Part shown: in pieces, positions 16,749 to 25,639 of the stretch
Position numbering within the stretch: position 1 is the first letter of the stretch
Layout: each line of letters opens with the position of its first letter
NCBI RefSeq assembly: GCF_000300235.2
Contig: NZ_CP004389.1
Span: 1 to 64,000, forward strand
Origin: Thalassospira xiamenensis M-5 = DSM 17429
GTDB lineage: Bacteria > Pseudomonadota > Alphaproteobacteria > Rhodospirillales > Thalassospiraceae
Length of the DNA stretch: 64,000 nucleotides
Direction of reading: 5' to 3'
The notes under the pieces: model-generated
Seen by the model: the letters and a program-made list of their open reading frames with translations, nothing else
The model's database searches: none
What the model was told of the DNA's origin: nothing
Translations under genes and position numbers: made by a program

Positions 16749-16889
16749 ATGATTTTAACTACAATAATGGCGGCGGCCTTTAACGCGGCAGGTATTTATT
16801 TGGCATGGCAGCGTTGCGCAAAGTCAGGCGAGTTTGATACTGAATTCTTTCTTGCGATTCTTGCTTTCGGACTTACATACTTCCTGTAA
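16749..16889 (+). CDS. Small membrane protein (46 aa)
   Basis: MILTTIMAAAFNAAGIYLAW, a polar loop (QRCAKSGEFDTEF), then FFLAILAFGLTYFL: two short hydrophobic segments. GAGGA lies 10 bases before the ATG. Too short for family assignment. Small two-span proteins of this type are common in toxin-like and regulatory peptides. Confidence 0.5.
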   Translation: MILTTIMAAAFNAAGIYLAWQRCAKSGEFDTEFFLAILAFGLTYFL

Positions 16890-16904
16890 TTTTAGTGGCC
16901 CTGC

Positions 16905-18284
16905 TCACTCATCGTGGGCAGGGTTAATGATTAGTGGATTGTCCATGTAACGGGCATCGTAAAGTTGCTGGTACGTGTCGAGGATTTCAAAACCGCGAGA
17001 AATCAAAAATTCTCGACTGGCACCGAATAGTTCTTCTACATAGTCAGTGTCGGAGGTTTGCAGAAGTTCAATTGCTTCATTTGTAGCGGCTAAACGTCGA
17101 TCGACAGCACCCGCAAACTGAGGGTCGGCAAAGTCAGGCAAATTATTAAATGAAACGAGCTGTTGATCTTTGCTCGAAATTAGCCTGAAGCCAATCTGCA
17201 TAGGTTCGTCAGCCATAAATTGTGAGATGATCCGAACCGGATCTAAATCAGACACTGGACGATCGGACGAACTTGACGCAAGCAGTGTATCTTCCAAGGT
17301 GAAATTGATACTTCCGCCCGCGTCTCGTGAAGTCACAACAACCCAGGGCTCTGATTCACCTTCTTGGACCCTGCTGTTTGCAAGCACAAGCTCGGCAAAG
17401 GTTGGCGCGACGAATGACTCTGGCCTGTAAGCAGCAAACATGTCAAAGCCTTCAGGGCTCTTGCGTGGAATTGCCCCCAAATGTTCCAGCGATTCTACAA
17501 ACTTGGCATAAACAGGGACAAGTGCACGATCTTCCGGCTCCCCTGGGATACCAATTTCAAGTCCTTGGAGAGCGCCTGTCGGACGCTCAACCGCGCGCTG
17601 CTCGGGAATACCACTGAAAGATCGAACGAAAACATTGAAGCCTGAATCTGCATCGTAGATCACTACCGGCCGATCAAATGCTTTGGCCAATTCCTGCCAA
17701 TTCAGGCCATATATAAGCTCTCTCGATATATTGCGTACCCTCTCCTTGTCGCTGTGATTGTTATGGAATGCAATCCCATAGAAGCACCGTGGGCACACAA
17801 CATTGAGTTCGATGGTTTCTGATGATTGATTATTTTCAGTATCGTAGACATTAAGACCAATCAGGTAACGACCGGGCACAGAAAATGTACAACGCAAAGT
17901 ACGATAAAGATGCTCCTTTGTGCCGATAGGCTGGCAATCACCGAAACGGTTGATTGCAATTCCGTTTAGGGTCCAGTCGTACTTGATTATTTCACTTCCA
18001 GAAGTCGAACCTCCACCGTCGAAATGTACGGTTGAACTGATAGTAATTTTTCCTGAAGGCCCGGATATGCGTGCTTTCGGCTTTTCAAGTTGATTCAAAA
18101 CAAGGTCAACCATGGCGGGGAACAAGCCAGAAGCCATAGAAATAATAAGCGCAAAGATACCACCCCAGATAGCTAAACCTCGCTTGCCAGTAAACAGCCG
18201 TTTGAACCGATAATTGGAACTGGCATCCGGCTTAGTGGTAGTATCGCCTTTAGGCTGTAGATTCCCTTTGTCGTCTTCTGACAT
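16905..18284 (-). CDS. Membrane-anchored protein with a PKD-like domain
   Basis: 459 residues from ATG 18284 (MSEDDKGNLQPKGDTTTKPD), preceded by GGCGGGGG. A basic cytoplasmic stretch (RFKRLFTGKR) leads into one transmembrane helix (about residues 36-60, IWGGIFALIISMASG). Then follows a PKD/Ig-like domain (about 70-155) with the hallmarks STVHFDGGGST, IIKYDWTLNG, VPGRYLIGLNVYD and a Cys pair. The remaining 300 residues are unrecognised and would lie outside the inner membrane, or inside if the topology is reversed. PKD domains bind proteins or glycans. Possibly a surface-exclusion or envelope sensor function; not shown. Confidence 0.7.
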   Translation of the reverse strand: MSEDDKGNLQPKGDTTTKPDASSNYRFKRLFTGKRGLAIWGGIFALIISMASGLFPAMVDLVLNQLEKPKARISGPSGKITISSTVHFDGGGSTSGSEIIKYDWTLNGIAINRFGDCQPIGTKEHLYRTLRCTFSVPGRYLIGLNVYDTENNQSSETIELNVVCPRCFYGIAFHNNHSDKERVRNISRELIYGLNWQELAKAFDRPVVIYDADSGFNVFVRSFSGIPEQRAVERPTGALQGLEIGIPGEPEDRALVPVYAKFVESLEHLGAIPRKSPEGFDMFAAYRPESFVAPTFAELVLANSRVQEGESEPWVVVTSRDAGGSINFTLEDTLLASSSSDRPVSDLDPVRIISQFMADEPMQIGFRLISSKDQQLVSFNNLPDFADPQFAGAVDRRLAATNEAIELLQTSDTDYVEELFGASREFLISRGFEILDTYQQLYDARYMDNPLIINPAHDE

Positions 18285-18497
18285 TTGTTGCCCCCGCCAG
18301 CAGTTTGGTCGCGAAAGGGCGAGACAATCCACGATCCCCCTGCCCCTGAGAACACCACAAGTTGAAAATCATAAACCGTCATCAATTGATAGCGCAAGCA
18401 TATATATTAGCAAGAGCCAATTCAAAGATGATGGTGGAGCGGCATGGAATTGCGGTTGGTCTATTTCCGGGTCGATCTCATACAAAAAACTAAACAC

Positions 18498-18521
18498 GGT
18501 AACCAAAATATTCTGTATTCT
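18498..18521 (+). promoter_or_regulatory. GGTAAC-N12-TATTCT promoter element
   Basis: GGTAAC at 18498-18503, 12 bases, TATTCT at 18516-18521; 73 bases before the start at 18571. Member of the recurring element. Confidence 0.65.
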
Positions 18522-18570
18522 GTGCCTAACACAGATATCAGCGTAATCACATTTTGTAGGAACCGGCGAC

Positions 18571-19029
18571 ATGACGAAAGACGGGGGCCTGTCCGGCGAT
18601 CTTCTGGAAGCATCGCAATCGCTTCATGAGGGGGCAATTCGAAATGAATCCAGATTTATTACAATGCTTAATCTGGCCAACAGTGCAGCCCTCGCCCGGT
18701 CAGCCATGGTTGTTGCCGGTGGTACGGGTAATGGATTACGGGCAGTCGACATTCTGACAGGGCGATTGCCAGCAGATCGATCCGCACTTGAAACACTTCA
18801 TGAGAGTATCGGCAAAGGACAGCCCCAAGGGAGCCTGCGATCTTTGCGAACGGTCGATTTCTATACAGAACAGGACGTTGAGCGGGCAGCAGAGCACGCT
18901 TTGGACTTGATCAATCTTGTGGCTCGCATGAATCCAAATCTTCAGCAGCGCCTACGTCAGCGCCTTGAGCAGTCGGTAAACAATACGACAGATCTATCCA
19001 ACGAGACCGCTTTTCGTTTGGGCCGTTAG
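18571..19029 (+). CDS. Hypothetical protein (152 aa)
   Basis: MTKDGGLSGDLLEASQSLHE; AGGAACC precedes the ATG. Mainly helical with a C-terminal amphipathic stretch (NLQQRLRQRLEQSVNN). First gene of a likely unit with the genes at 19066 and 19430 (spacing 36 and 58 bases). Not recognised. Confidence 0.7.
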   Translation: MTKDGGLSGDLLEASQSLHEGAIRNESRFITMLNLANSAALARSAMVVAGGTGNGLRAVDILTGRLPADRSALETLHESIGKGQPQGSLRSLRTVDFYTEQDVERAAEHALDLINLVARMNPNLQQRLRQRLEQSVNNTTDLSNETAFRLGR

Positions 19030-19065
19030 GCGTCGATTGGGTGCTCAAGAAATCAGGGGACCGGC

Positions 19066-19371
19066 ATGAGCTTCCCAAAACTCCTTACTGAACTGGATGG
19101 GATGGATACTCCGGAAAATGGACTCCATGTCATAGTCAACCTCAATTCCAGACGGTTCTATATCCAGTCGTTTTATCCCCCGATTTACCCTGAAGACCTC
19201 GCTCGCGCATCAAAGGGGCTGGAGGCAGAGTATCCAAAGGTCAGGTTCTTATTGGCCAATAGCCTACCCTCCCTGGAAATCGATGGAGCTTTCGAAGAGT
19301 TTAAGGCTGCATACGCAGCAGCATTTCCTGATCGTGACCCGGAAGAGCAGAGATTGCATCTGTCAATCTGA
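19066..19371 (+). CDS. Hypothetical protein (101 aa)
   Basis: MSFPKLLTELDGMDTPENGL; a compact alpha/beta-looking protein, soluble. Lies between the gene at 18571 and the AbiEii-like toxin gene on the same strand. Not recognised. Confidence 0.65.
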   Translation: MSFPKLLTELDGMDTPENGLHVIVNLNSRRFYIQSFYPPIYPEDLARASKGLEAEYPKVRFLLANSLPSLEIDGAFEEFKAAYAAAFPDRDPEEQRLHLSI

Positions 19372-19429
19372 GCAGATCCGCTGTCCATGACCATCCTACA
19401 AAATCCAAAAAATCAACCAGGATCGCCTT

Positions 19430-20401
19430 ATGCATTTCTCAAACGCAGAAACCCGGCAGCTTGCGTCGGCCGTCCAAGACATCATGCTTTCTCACTTTGG
19501 TCAAAGCTCTAAACTGATCCAAGGAAATATCGTCTTTCACGGCGGCACTGCGCTAAAATTTGTCCATGGCTCATCGAGGTTTTCAGAAGATCTTGATTTC
19601 CTTTTAAATCGGCAGGCATTTGGCGACGAAGCCGGCAGCCTTCCCGAAACAATCAATGATATTATGGATAAGGGACTGACAAAGCTCAGCGAAGAGCTTC
19701 TCGACAGACCGGGCCTTGACATTGATTTTGCTGTTAACCTTCACCTGAAGACAGGCAATCGTTCATGGGAGCCAGGTCACCCTGGGAAATACAGCATCGA
19801 ACTCTCCAGCCCAAACCGCCGCGGCAAAATCCGAACAGTATGCGAATTTTGGCCTACCAATCCCGAGTATCTTGCGAATTATGAATCCCTGCAACAAGCG
19901 GTTCCTGACAATGCCAACGCAGCGGTTTCCTGTCACGACCTGATCCAGACGGTCGAAGGTCGAATGTATCAGGACCTTCCTGTAGCAAGCATTGAAGCTA
20001 TTCTGGCTGATAAATTTGTAGCGCTTGCCAATCGGGATTACCTCAAATGGCGCGACGTTTATGATGTCTGGTACGTGATGGAACGAATGACCCCTGCCCC
20101 ACAGATTGATGGAAAATTTGTGGAACGGTTCCAGCATCATCTTACTGCTTACAGCGGCGAGGGCATTCAGAATCCGGAAAGCAAGTTGATTGCTGTCGCC
20201 GAAAGGATAGAGAGCGCATCTATTGAAGAAATTGGCCGAGGGCTAAGCACCTTCTTTACGACAATGGAATGGAACTCGATAGCCGAGGATTCGGCACAAA
20301 GAATCAAAAGCTCCGCATCTACTGCCTGTAACCGTCTCGCGCAAGAATTGCGTTTGCTGTCAGTGGAATCCGACCGTAAGTTGGATGCTACCCCAGAATA
20401 G
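19430..20401 (+). CDS. AbiEii/AbiGii-type nucleotidyltransferase toxin
   Basis: 323 residues. The minimal nucleotidyltransferase motif is clear: IVFHGGTALKFVHG (GG-x-A/T-L), then SSRFSEDLDFLL (the S-E-D-L-D-F signature with two catalytic acids). Further family marks are VASIEAILADKFVALANRDYLKWRDVYDVW. AbiEii proteins act on tRNA or other NTP-linked targets and are neutralised by AbiEi. The antitoxin-like gene follows at 20554, separated by a palindrome, which is the reverse of the usual antitoxin-first order. Confidence 0.88.
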   Translation: MHFSNAETRQLASAVQDIMLSHFGQSSKLIQGNIVFHGGTALKFVHGSSRFSEDLDFLLNRQAFGDEAGSLPETINDIMDKGLTKLSEELLDRPGLDIDFAVNLHLKTGNRSWEPGHPGKYSIELSSPNRRGKIRTVCEFWPTNPEYLANYESLQQAVPDNANAAVSCHDLIQTVEGRMYQDLPVASIEAILADKFVALANRDYLKWRDVYDVWYVMERMTPAPQIDGKFVERFQHHLTAYSGEGIQNPESKLIAVAERIESASIEEIGRGLSTFFTTMEWNSIAEDSAQRIKSSASTACNRLAQELRLLSVESDRKLDATPE

Positions 20402-20515
20402 GATAGGATTGTACCAACCTTCGAGTAGCGTCTATACCCATGTATTAAGCGTCATATATACATAAGATACAAAAAAATACGATTTTGTGTTGCGCGAATA
20501 CACAAAAAATGGTGC

Positions 20516-20539
20516 AAGTATAACAACCTTGTTATACTT
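20516..20539. promoter_or_regulatory. 24-bp palindrome, probable AbiEi operator
   Basis: AAGTATAACAA and TTGTTATACTT are perfect 11-bp arms around a CC centre. It ends 14 bases before the AbiEi-like ATG, over the likely promoter or ribosome site. AbiEi antitoxins are known to autoregulate by binding inverted repeats. A further repeat, TTTTGTGT (20483-20490) with ACACAAAA (20500-20507), lies just upstream. Confidence 0.65.
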
Positions 20540-20553
20540 ATTCCTGAAAATTG

Positions 20554-21219
20554 ATGACCAGAAAAACCGCAATTTCAAGACTGTCGGACTTGCCATCTGT
20601 CTTCTCGGTAGAAGATTTGATCGCGGGGGGTATTAGCGATCGCAGATCCGCTCATGTCTATGTCAACCGGTGGCTTAAGGCAGACTTGATCGGCAGCATT
20701 GCCCCCTACTCGGGGATCTACTTCAAAGTGCTGCATGATGACCGCGCGACCGAAAGATGTCGGCGCATGGCCTTGCAGGCTATTCATCCTGAAGCGGTGT
20801 TGATCGGTCATTCCCTCCTACATGGAAATGGGTGGACCACCCAGCCTTGCAGGAGATTTCAACTCGCCGTAGAGGCAAAGAAAGCCGGAAAATCATTATG
20901 CAAACCGGGTGAACACAAAATGCTTGGTGATTTCGAGTTGTTTGCTGTTGATCCGGATTGGTTCGCGAGGTTGGCGAAGTGGATCGTGCCTGCGACTTCG
21001 TTCAACATCGCAGACATGAGTTTGACTACGTATGGCTACAATGCCCTCCGTCCGGCTGCAGCGTTTGTGGAAGACCTTGCTCAACTTCGCGCTGATCGCG
21101 CGTCATTTCTTGATCCAGATGATTACGAATTGGATGAAATGCACGCAGCGCGAGACGAGCTCATCGAAGTGAGCGCCAAGCTTAACTGTAAATTACCAAG
21201 CTGGGTGCTTGATGCATGA
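20554..21219 (+). CDS. AbiEi-like antitoxin / transcriptional regulator
   Basis: 221 residues from ATG 20554. The N-terminal winged-helix part reads LPSVFSVEDLIAGGISDRRS, then YVNRWLKADLIGSIAPYSGIYF, matching the AbiEi pattern of an HTH followed by a loop that ends in G-(V/I)-Y. AIHPEAVLIGHSLLHGNGW is the second AbiEi mark. The C-terminal domain fits the antitoxin role. It has its own palindromic operator and follows the toxin rather than preceding it. Confidence 0.75.
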   Translation: MTRKTAISRLSDLPSVFSVEDLIAGGISDRRSAHVYVNRWLKADLIGSIAPYSGIYFKVLHDDRATERCRRMALQAIHPEAVLIGHSLLHGNGWTTQPCRRFQLAVEAKKAGKSLCKPGEHKMLGDFELFAVDPDWFARLAKWIVPATSFNIADMSLTTYGYNALRPAAAFVEDLAQLRADRASFLDPDDYELDEMHAARDELIEVSAKLNCKLPSWVLDA

Positions 21220-21285
21220 TCTCTGAAAATACAGAAAACTAACCACTAAAATCGCTACTCAACCAGAAATTAAATACAAAAACCA

Positions 21286-21309
21286 AGTAACATCAATCCA
21301 TGCTACTGT
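21286..21309 (+). promoter_or_regulatory. AGTAAC-N12-TACTGT promoter element
   Basis: AGTAAC at 21286-21291, 12 bases, TACTGT at 21304-21309; 67 bases before the helicase start. A one-base variant of the recurring element. Confidence 0.55.
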
Positions 21310-21352
21310 AACAGAGCCCTATTTCAGAACTCACCGGATCGAGGAAATCCCC

Positions 21353-23080
21353 ATGAGCCAGCATCAATCAAACAGGGAGCAAGCCGCATTCGCTTTTGCT
21401 GAAGATGTAGTTTCGCGAGACCCTGCTTCTGCGAGAAAAGCTGGACTTGCCGAGACGGAAGAGCAGATTGCTATCAAAAGTGCAATTAGGCAGATGTATG
21501 CGGGTGATATTATGACCATCCGCGCTTTCGCTGGCGCGGGGAAAACATCCACCTTGGTCATCCTCGCAAAGGACGTTATGTCCAGGGGGCTAGGCAAGGG
21601 TCTGTACTTAGCATTCAACAGAGAAATCGCGAATGAAGCGACCAAGAAATTCAAACCATTCAATGTCGATTGCAGAACATCACATAGCCTTGCATTCCGG
21701 ACAGTAATTGGTGGCAGCATCCCATGTTACAGCCTTAATTTAAGGGCCGTTCGTGAGACAGTTAATCATACCGCGCTACAAGATCTTATTTCGGCGACCG
21801 GATTACCAAAGGCTAAAGCGGAGGCGTTGGTTTTAAACTCCGTGGAACAGTTCTGCAGTAGCGACCAGCCTCATATAACGGATGAAATCAGCGCAGCAGC
21901 TATCATCAAAATGTTTGGGGACCCACTAAACGGTTCAGCGATGCAGCAAAAGCTGCGAACCCGACTTCTGAACTGTCGTAGTTATGTAACCACTGCAGCG
22001 ATGTCGGTATGGAACGTAATTCGGAATCCTCGCGTGCACGGAGTGACCTATCATAGCGTTTATCTCAAGTTATTTGAGATGGACAAAAATGCTATAGCAC
22101 GCGCATTTGGTCATTATGCCTGCGTATATCTTGACGAGGCACAAGATTTCTCCCCTGTCCAGACATCAATTCTCAGAACAATGTTGACGTTCAAAAGGCA
22201 GGCAGCGGTGTTGGTCGGTGACCGGTTTCAGCAAATCTATGCATGGCGGGGGGCTGTTGATGCTCTCGACGCATTTGACACACCTCATCAATACACCCTG
22301 ACAACAAGTTTCCGGTTTACTCCTGATATCGCTGACGTTGCGAACCGGGTGCTTGACAGGATGCCGAATGCTGATCCCGATCGACCTAAAATTCAGGGCG
22401 CTGGACCTGGTAAAAATGTAACAGGCGAAGCGGTGATCACCAGGTCCAATATGGGAACACTCGATGCCGCTTTAAGTCACCCTGACCGACACATTTATAT
22501 TCCGGGCGGGATCGACGATCTCATCCAGATGCTCGAAGACGCGGTCAATCTTAAGCGAGACAATCTGACTGCAATCCGCACCGAAGAATTCAGGCACTAC
22601 ACCTGCTGGATGGACTTCGTTGAAGAAACGGAGGCAACTGGCAATCCTGCGATGAAAACTATTCAGCAGCTGGTGGAAGAGCCGGACTGGTTCGAACGGC
22701 TGGAGGCCCTGAAAGGAAGAATTGTATCTTCTGAAGGGACAGACATCCTGACGATTGGAACAACTCACAAATTGAAAGGGCGTGAATATAAGCGAGTGAC
22801 AATTTGGGAAGATTTCCCAGACTTGGAAACGGTCACAATAAACTATGACAAAGCAAGAGCACGCGGCGACCATTCAGGCATGGCCGGTGCGATCGAAGAA
22901 TTCCACCTGTTCTACGTCGCACTGACACGGGCAACGACAAATCTTGTCATGCCTTCTTGGGCAAAAAGCTTCCTTGGTATGTACCAGAAAGAGCAATTGA
23001 AAGCTGCAAACCAGATGTTTACGGAGCCTACCGACGGGAGATACCTGGCGATGGGCAAAAGCGATTATCTGTTACCGTAG
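21353..23080 (+). CDS. UvrD/FBH1-like superfamily 1 DNA helicase
   Basis: 575 residues with the SF1A motifs in order: IRAFAGAGKTSTLVI (Walker A, about 58-72), CVYLDEAQDFSPVQ (motif II, about 260-273), VLVGDRFQQIYAWRGA (motif III), TTSFRFTPDIADVAN (motif IV), IGTTHKLKGREYKRV (motif V) and HLFYVALTRATTNLV (motif VI). ATP-driven 3'-5' unwinding of DNA is expected. It is shorter than UvrD (about 720 residues) and closest in layout to FBH1-like helicases of mobile elements. Role in replication or recombination is inferred. Confidence 0.92.
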   Translation: MSQHQSNREQAAFAFAEDVVSRDPASARKAGLAETEEQIAIKSAIRQMYAGDIMTIRAFAGAGKTSTLVILAKDVMSRGLGKGLYLAFNREIANEATKKFKPFNVDCRTSHSLAFRTVIGGSIPCYSLNLRAVRETVNHTALQDLISATGLPKAKAEALVLNSVEQFCSSDQPHITDEISAAAIIKMFGDPLNGSAMQQKLRTRLLNCRSYVTTAAMSVWNVIRNPRVHGVTYHSVYLKLFEMDKNAIARAFGHYACVYLDEAQDFSPVQTSILRTMLTFKRQAAVLVGDRFQQIYAWRGAVDALDAFDTPHQYTLTTSFRFTPDIADVANRVLDRMPNADPDRPKIQGAGPGKNVTGEAVITRSNMGTLDAALSHPDRHIYIPGGIDDLIQMLEDAVNLKRDNLTAIRTEEFRHYTCWMDFVEETEATGNPAMKTIQQLVEEPDWFERLEALKGRIVSSEGTDILTIGTTHKLKGREYKRVTIWEDFPDLETVTINYDKARARGDHSGMAGAIEEFHLFYVALTRATTNLVMPSWAKSFLGMYQKEQLKAANQMFTEPTDGRYLAMGKSDYLLP

Positions 23081-23170
23081 AGGAATTGAGCACTCCTCTG
23101 CGTAATGGGTCTTGGGGTTTACGGTGTTGCCGTTTGGTTGGGACATTTTTTCTTTTCGGAGAAAAAATTA

Positions 23171-23194
23171 GGTAACGCCTGCAAATGATAACCT
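23171..23194 (+). promoter_or_regulatory. GGTAAC-N12-TAACCT promoter element
   Basis: GGTAAC at 23171-23176, 12 bases, TAACCT at 23189-23194; 77 bases before the ATG at 23248. Member of the recurring element. Confidence 0.6.
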
Positions 23195-23247
23195 GACGAA
23201 TGAGAGGATCGAAAAAAGATCACACCCGTCAGGAAAATGAGGATCAG

Positions 23248-23811
23248 ATGAGTTTTATTAAACCAACTAAAAGCTTGGGCCTGGGTGGGGCCGATATGAT
23301 GCATGCTGCACGGGGTATATCTGGGGTGGGCCTCGAAAGTGCGAAAGTTTTCCATCGCCGACCGACGCCGACGTCATGGCAGGACGAGAAGCTGGAAGAG
23401 CATAGCCCGATCAGTTTTTCTCAGCTCGCAGAACTGGAATTCGAGCATTGCCAAGATATTCGGGCAACAGCACTGTCTCAGGTTGTCGTCATGAATGAAA
23501 TGGTCATCTCGGACGACTATTACTTTGGCCTACCAGCCTGTGCTGTCTATCTCGATCAGCTGCGCAAGGACGGTTACGCTGATGACAACGGTCAGATTGT
23601 TCTCAATCCATTGGATTGGGAAATCTTTCCCGAATTGATTGGATTTGATACGGCAACGGTTTCGTATGCTGGTATGAACAACCGCCGTGGCGAAATGAAA
23701 ATCGTCCTGGCCGGTAATTCTGCAACCCGAATTATTGGCCACGGCCAACATGATATGGGGAACTCGTCGTATTCGATTGGAAGCCTGTCAGGCTTAGGCT
23801 TCGAGAATTGA
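23248..23811 (+). CDS. Hypothetical protein (187 aa)
   Basis: MSFIKPTKSLGLGGADMMHA; ATG 23248 has GAGGATCAG directly upstream, so the longer frame from 23200 is not preferred. Gly-rich, polar ends and a central alpha/beta part. Single-gene unit between its own GGTAAC-type promoter and a strong terminator. Not recognised. Confidence 0.7.
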   Translation: MSFIKPTKSLGLGGADMMHAARGISGVGLESAKVFHRRPTPTSWQDEKLEEHSPISFSQLAELEFEHCQDIRATALSQVVVMNEMVISDDYYFGLPACAVYLDQLRKDGYADDNGQIVLNPLDWEIFPELIGFDTATVSYAGMNNRRGEMKIVLAGNSATRIIGHGQHDMGNSSYSIGSLSGLGFEN

Positions 23812-23858
23812 TCACGCCCAGATAAAATCAAGGCGAAAATCGTGAGTACCGCTTGATA

Positions 23859-23889
23859 AAGCCCGCATTCTATTGCGGGCTTTTCTCTT
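23859..23889. terminator. Intrinsic terminator, probably bidirectional
   Basis: AAGCCCGCA (23859-23867) pairs with TGCGGGCTT (23874-23882) around a 6-base loop and is followed by TTCTCTTT. It separates the convergent genes at 23248 and 23890. Confidence 0.85.
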
Positions 23890-24732
23890 TCATATCTGGC
23901 AATTAGGCATCACTGATGCCAATTCGGGACCGGTAGATTGGCGATCGGCCGTAACCGGTTCAGTATCAGCATTCAGATTGGAATCCTTTTGGCTACGCAC
24001 ATCAAGAGCCGCACCAAAAAATGACAAAGATCGGCTGATATAGAGATTTAGCGATGCTGCGTAAGCATAAACCTCAGCTACCTGTTCATTAATGTTCAGT
24101 GGAGTGCTTGCACTAAAAGCGGGTGCATGTGCTTCTTTTAACGAAACACATAAATTATCAAGCACCGATGAAAGATACACCCCTCCCCGCCCCCAATCCC
24201 GATACTGTTTAAGATCACTTATGGCCATCTTGAGAGTTGAATGGGCTGCCCCAAGAATAGCTGGAAGATGCTGGGCTTCAGGAACTCGCGATAGCCAAAA
24301 GAGCGCTTCCAACAAGTTCTTTAGAGAAAAATCAACTTGACGATCATGCGCCCAATTCGCGCGCTCGATAGCAATGATCTGCTCCGGGTAGAGCACCTTT
24401 GCACTGTCCCTTGTCGTGACGCCGTAACAGCTGGGATACAAGGCTACAAGCAGACCCATGCAATAGCCACTTTCCCCACCACTTGCTCGAATTTCCTGAT
24501 AGTCGAACACGTCACGGGATTGGATGGCTGAAACTGTTGTCATTTCGAGTAACTGACGGATATGCGGCAAAAACTTTGCGAGCAATACCTGGTCCACATT
24601 TTCTGTGCCGGCAATTACACCCAGGGCTGAGATAAATTCGGCATCATGAAGTGATGCGGCAATTGGCGGGTTCATCTCAGGCAACGGTAGGGAATCATCA
24701 CTGAGGTCTCGGAAATCTTCAGTCGTGCTCAT
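23890..24732 (-). CDS. Hypothetical protein (280 aa)
   Basis: MSTTEDFRDLSDDSLPLPEM; mostly helical with acidic ends. It starts 18 bases after the HD phosphohydrolase gene and is probably in the same transcript. No motif recognised. Confidence 0.65.
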   Translation of the reverse strand: MSTTEDFRDLSDDSLPLPEMNPPIAASLHDAEFISALGVIAGTENVDQVLLAKFLPHIRQLLEMTTVSAIQSRDVFDYQEIRASGGESGYCMGLLVALYPSCYGVTTRDSAKVLYPEQIIAIERANWAHDRQVDFSLKNLLEALFWLSRVPEAQHLPAILGAAHSTLKMAISDLKQYRDWGRGGVYLSSVLDNLCVSLKEAHAPAFSASTPLNINEQVAEVYAYAASLNLYISRSLSFFGAALDVRSQKDSNLNADTEPVTADRQSTGPELASVMPNCQI

Positions 24733-24750
24733 AAGTAATCCGATGAATGT

Positions 24751-25548
24751 TCAGATGGGGCTAAAATTCATTGCCGAGATATCCACCTGTGAAGAACCCT
24801 TGCCCTCACAGGCATGATCGAACTTCAAACCCGGTCCGCGCAGGACTGGTTTTGGAAGGTAGTTCGAAAGCTCGGGCGCAATATGCGGGAATGTCGCCGC
24901 CATCAATTGTGCAAACGCCGTCATAACTTGCGATATCGGAAATTCCTCGTGTGACAGATTCCGCTCGATATTGTCGCAGAACTCTTTGCCCCAACTTTCA
25001 ATCGGATTGGAGCAAACGGGCTCAGGCAGTAGCGCTTTGCTTTCATAGTGCATGGCCACCTGATCAAAGAGCGTGATTTCGTTCTTAATGGACTGGTTAG
25101 CCGGGAAAGCAAGCCCAAGACGCTGATGCACGAGAGGATCGAACCTGTCCTTCAGATTATCGAGACCGGATCGAGGCCCGCCCGTCAGTAGACGTACTGC
25201 GCGTTTTTTGGGTGAGGAATCGTCGCCGATATACGTCTCGATCGCATCGTGCGCGACGGCATGTGGCTTCGCCCATTTGGAGCACAGAAACCAGACATTC
25301 GTCGAGTGTTGGGCTATTGAGAAAAAATTCGCTGTATGACCAGTGAAGCGGGATGTATGGCAGAGGGAGTGCAGCAGATCGACAGGGTCGATATCGCTTA
25401 GCCTGGGCGACAGAAGATCGATGTGCCGGCCTGAAAAAGTCAGAATTTCGGTTTCCCCGCAAGTACGCGGTGTTTCAGACCATCTATCCAGTGTTTCAGC
25501 GACCAGTGCGTCGTAATCGTCGCGGGTGGTGATATTTGAAATCTTCAA
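24751..25548 (-). CDS. HD-domain phosphohydrolase (YfbR-like, phage/plasmid type)
   Basis: 265 residues. The N-terminal third has the usual pattern of these proteins: FSGRHIDLLSPRLSDIDPVD, then CHTSRFTGHTANFFSIAQHS and VAHDAIETYIGD (the HD metal pair), then PKKRAV. Homologues act on nucleotides, removing phosphate from dNMPs. I prefer TTG 25548 because GGAGG lies 9 bases before it and the GGTAAC-type promoter would leave almost no leader for an ATG at 25584. About 120 residues beyond the HD core are specific to this protein. Confidence 0.8.
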   Translation of the reverse strand: MKISNITTRDDYDALVAETLDRWSETPRTCGETEILTFSGRHIDLLSPRLSDIDPVDLLHSLCHTSRFTGHTANFFSIAQHSTNVWFLCSKWAKPHAVAHDAIETYIGDDSSPKKRAVRLLTGGPRSGLDNLKDRFDPLVHQRLGLAFPANQSIKNEITLFDQVAMHYESKALLPEPVCSNPIESWGKEFCDNIERNLSHEEFPISQVMTAFAQLMAATFPHIAPELSNYLPKPVLRGPGLKFDHACEGKGSSQVDISAMNFSPI

Positions 25549-25595
25549 TTGCGTAATCCTCCAGCAAACGGCATTTGCGCTCAATGCATTGGGGA

Positions 25596-25619
25596 ATTAT
25601 CAATCAGATTTCCGTTACC
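25596..25619 (-). promoter_or_regulatory. GGTAAC-N12-GATAAT promoter element
   Basis: Minus strand GGTAAC (25619-25614), 12 bases, GATAAT (25601-25596); 71 bases to the TTG at 25548. The box is followed by GGAAATC as at 38210. Member of the recurring element. Confidence 0.65.
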
Positions 25620-25639
25620 AGATTGGATTTTGCAGGGAT

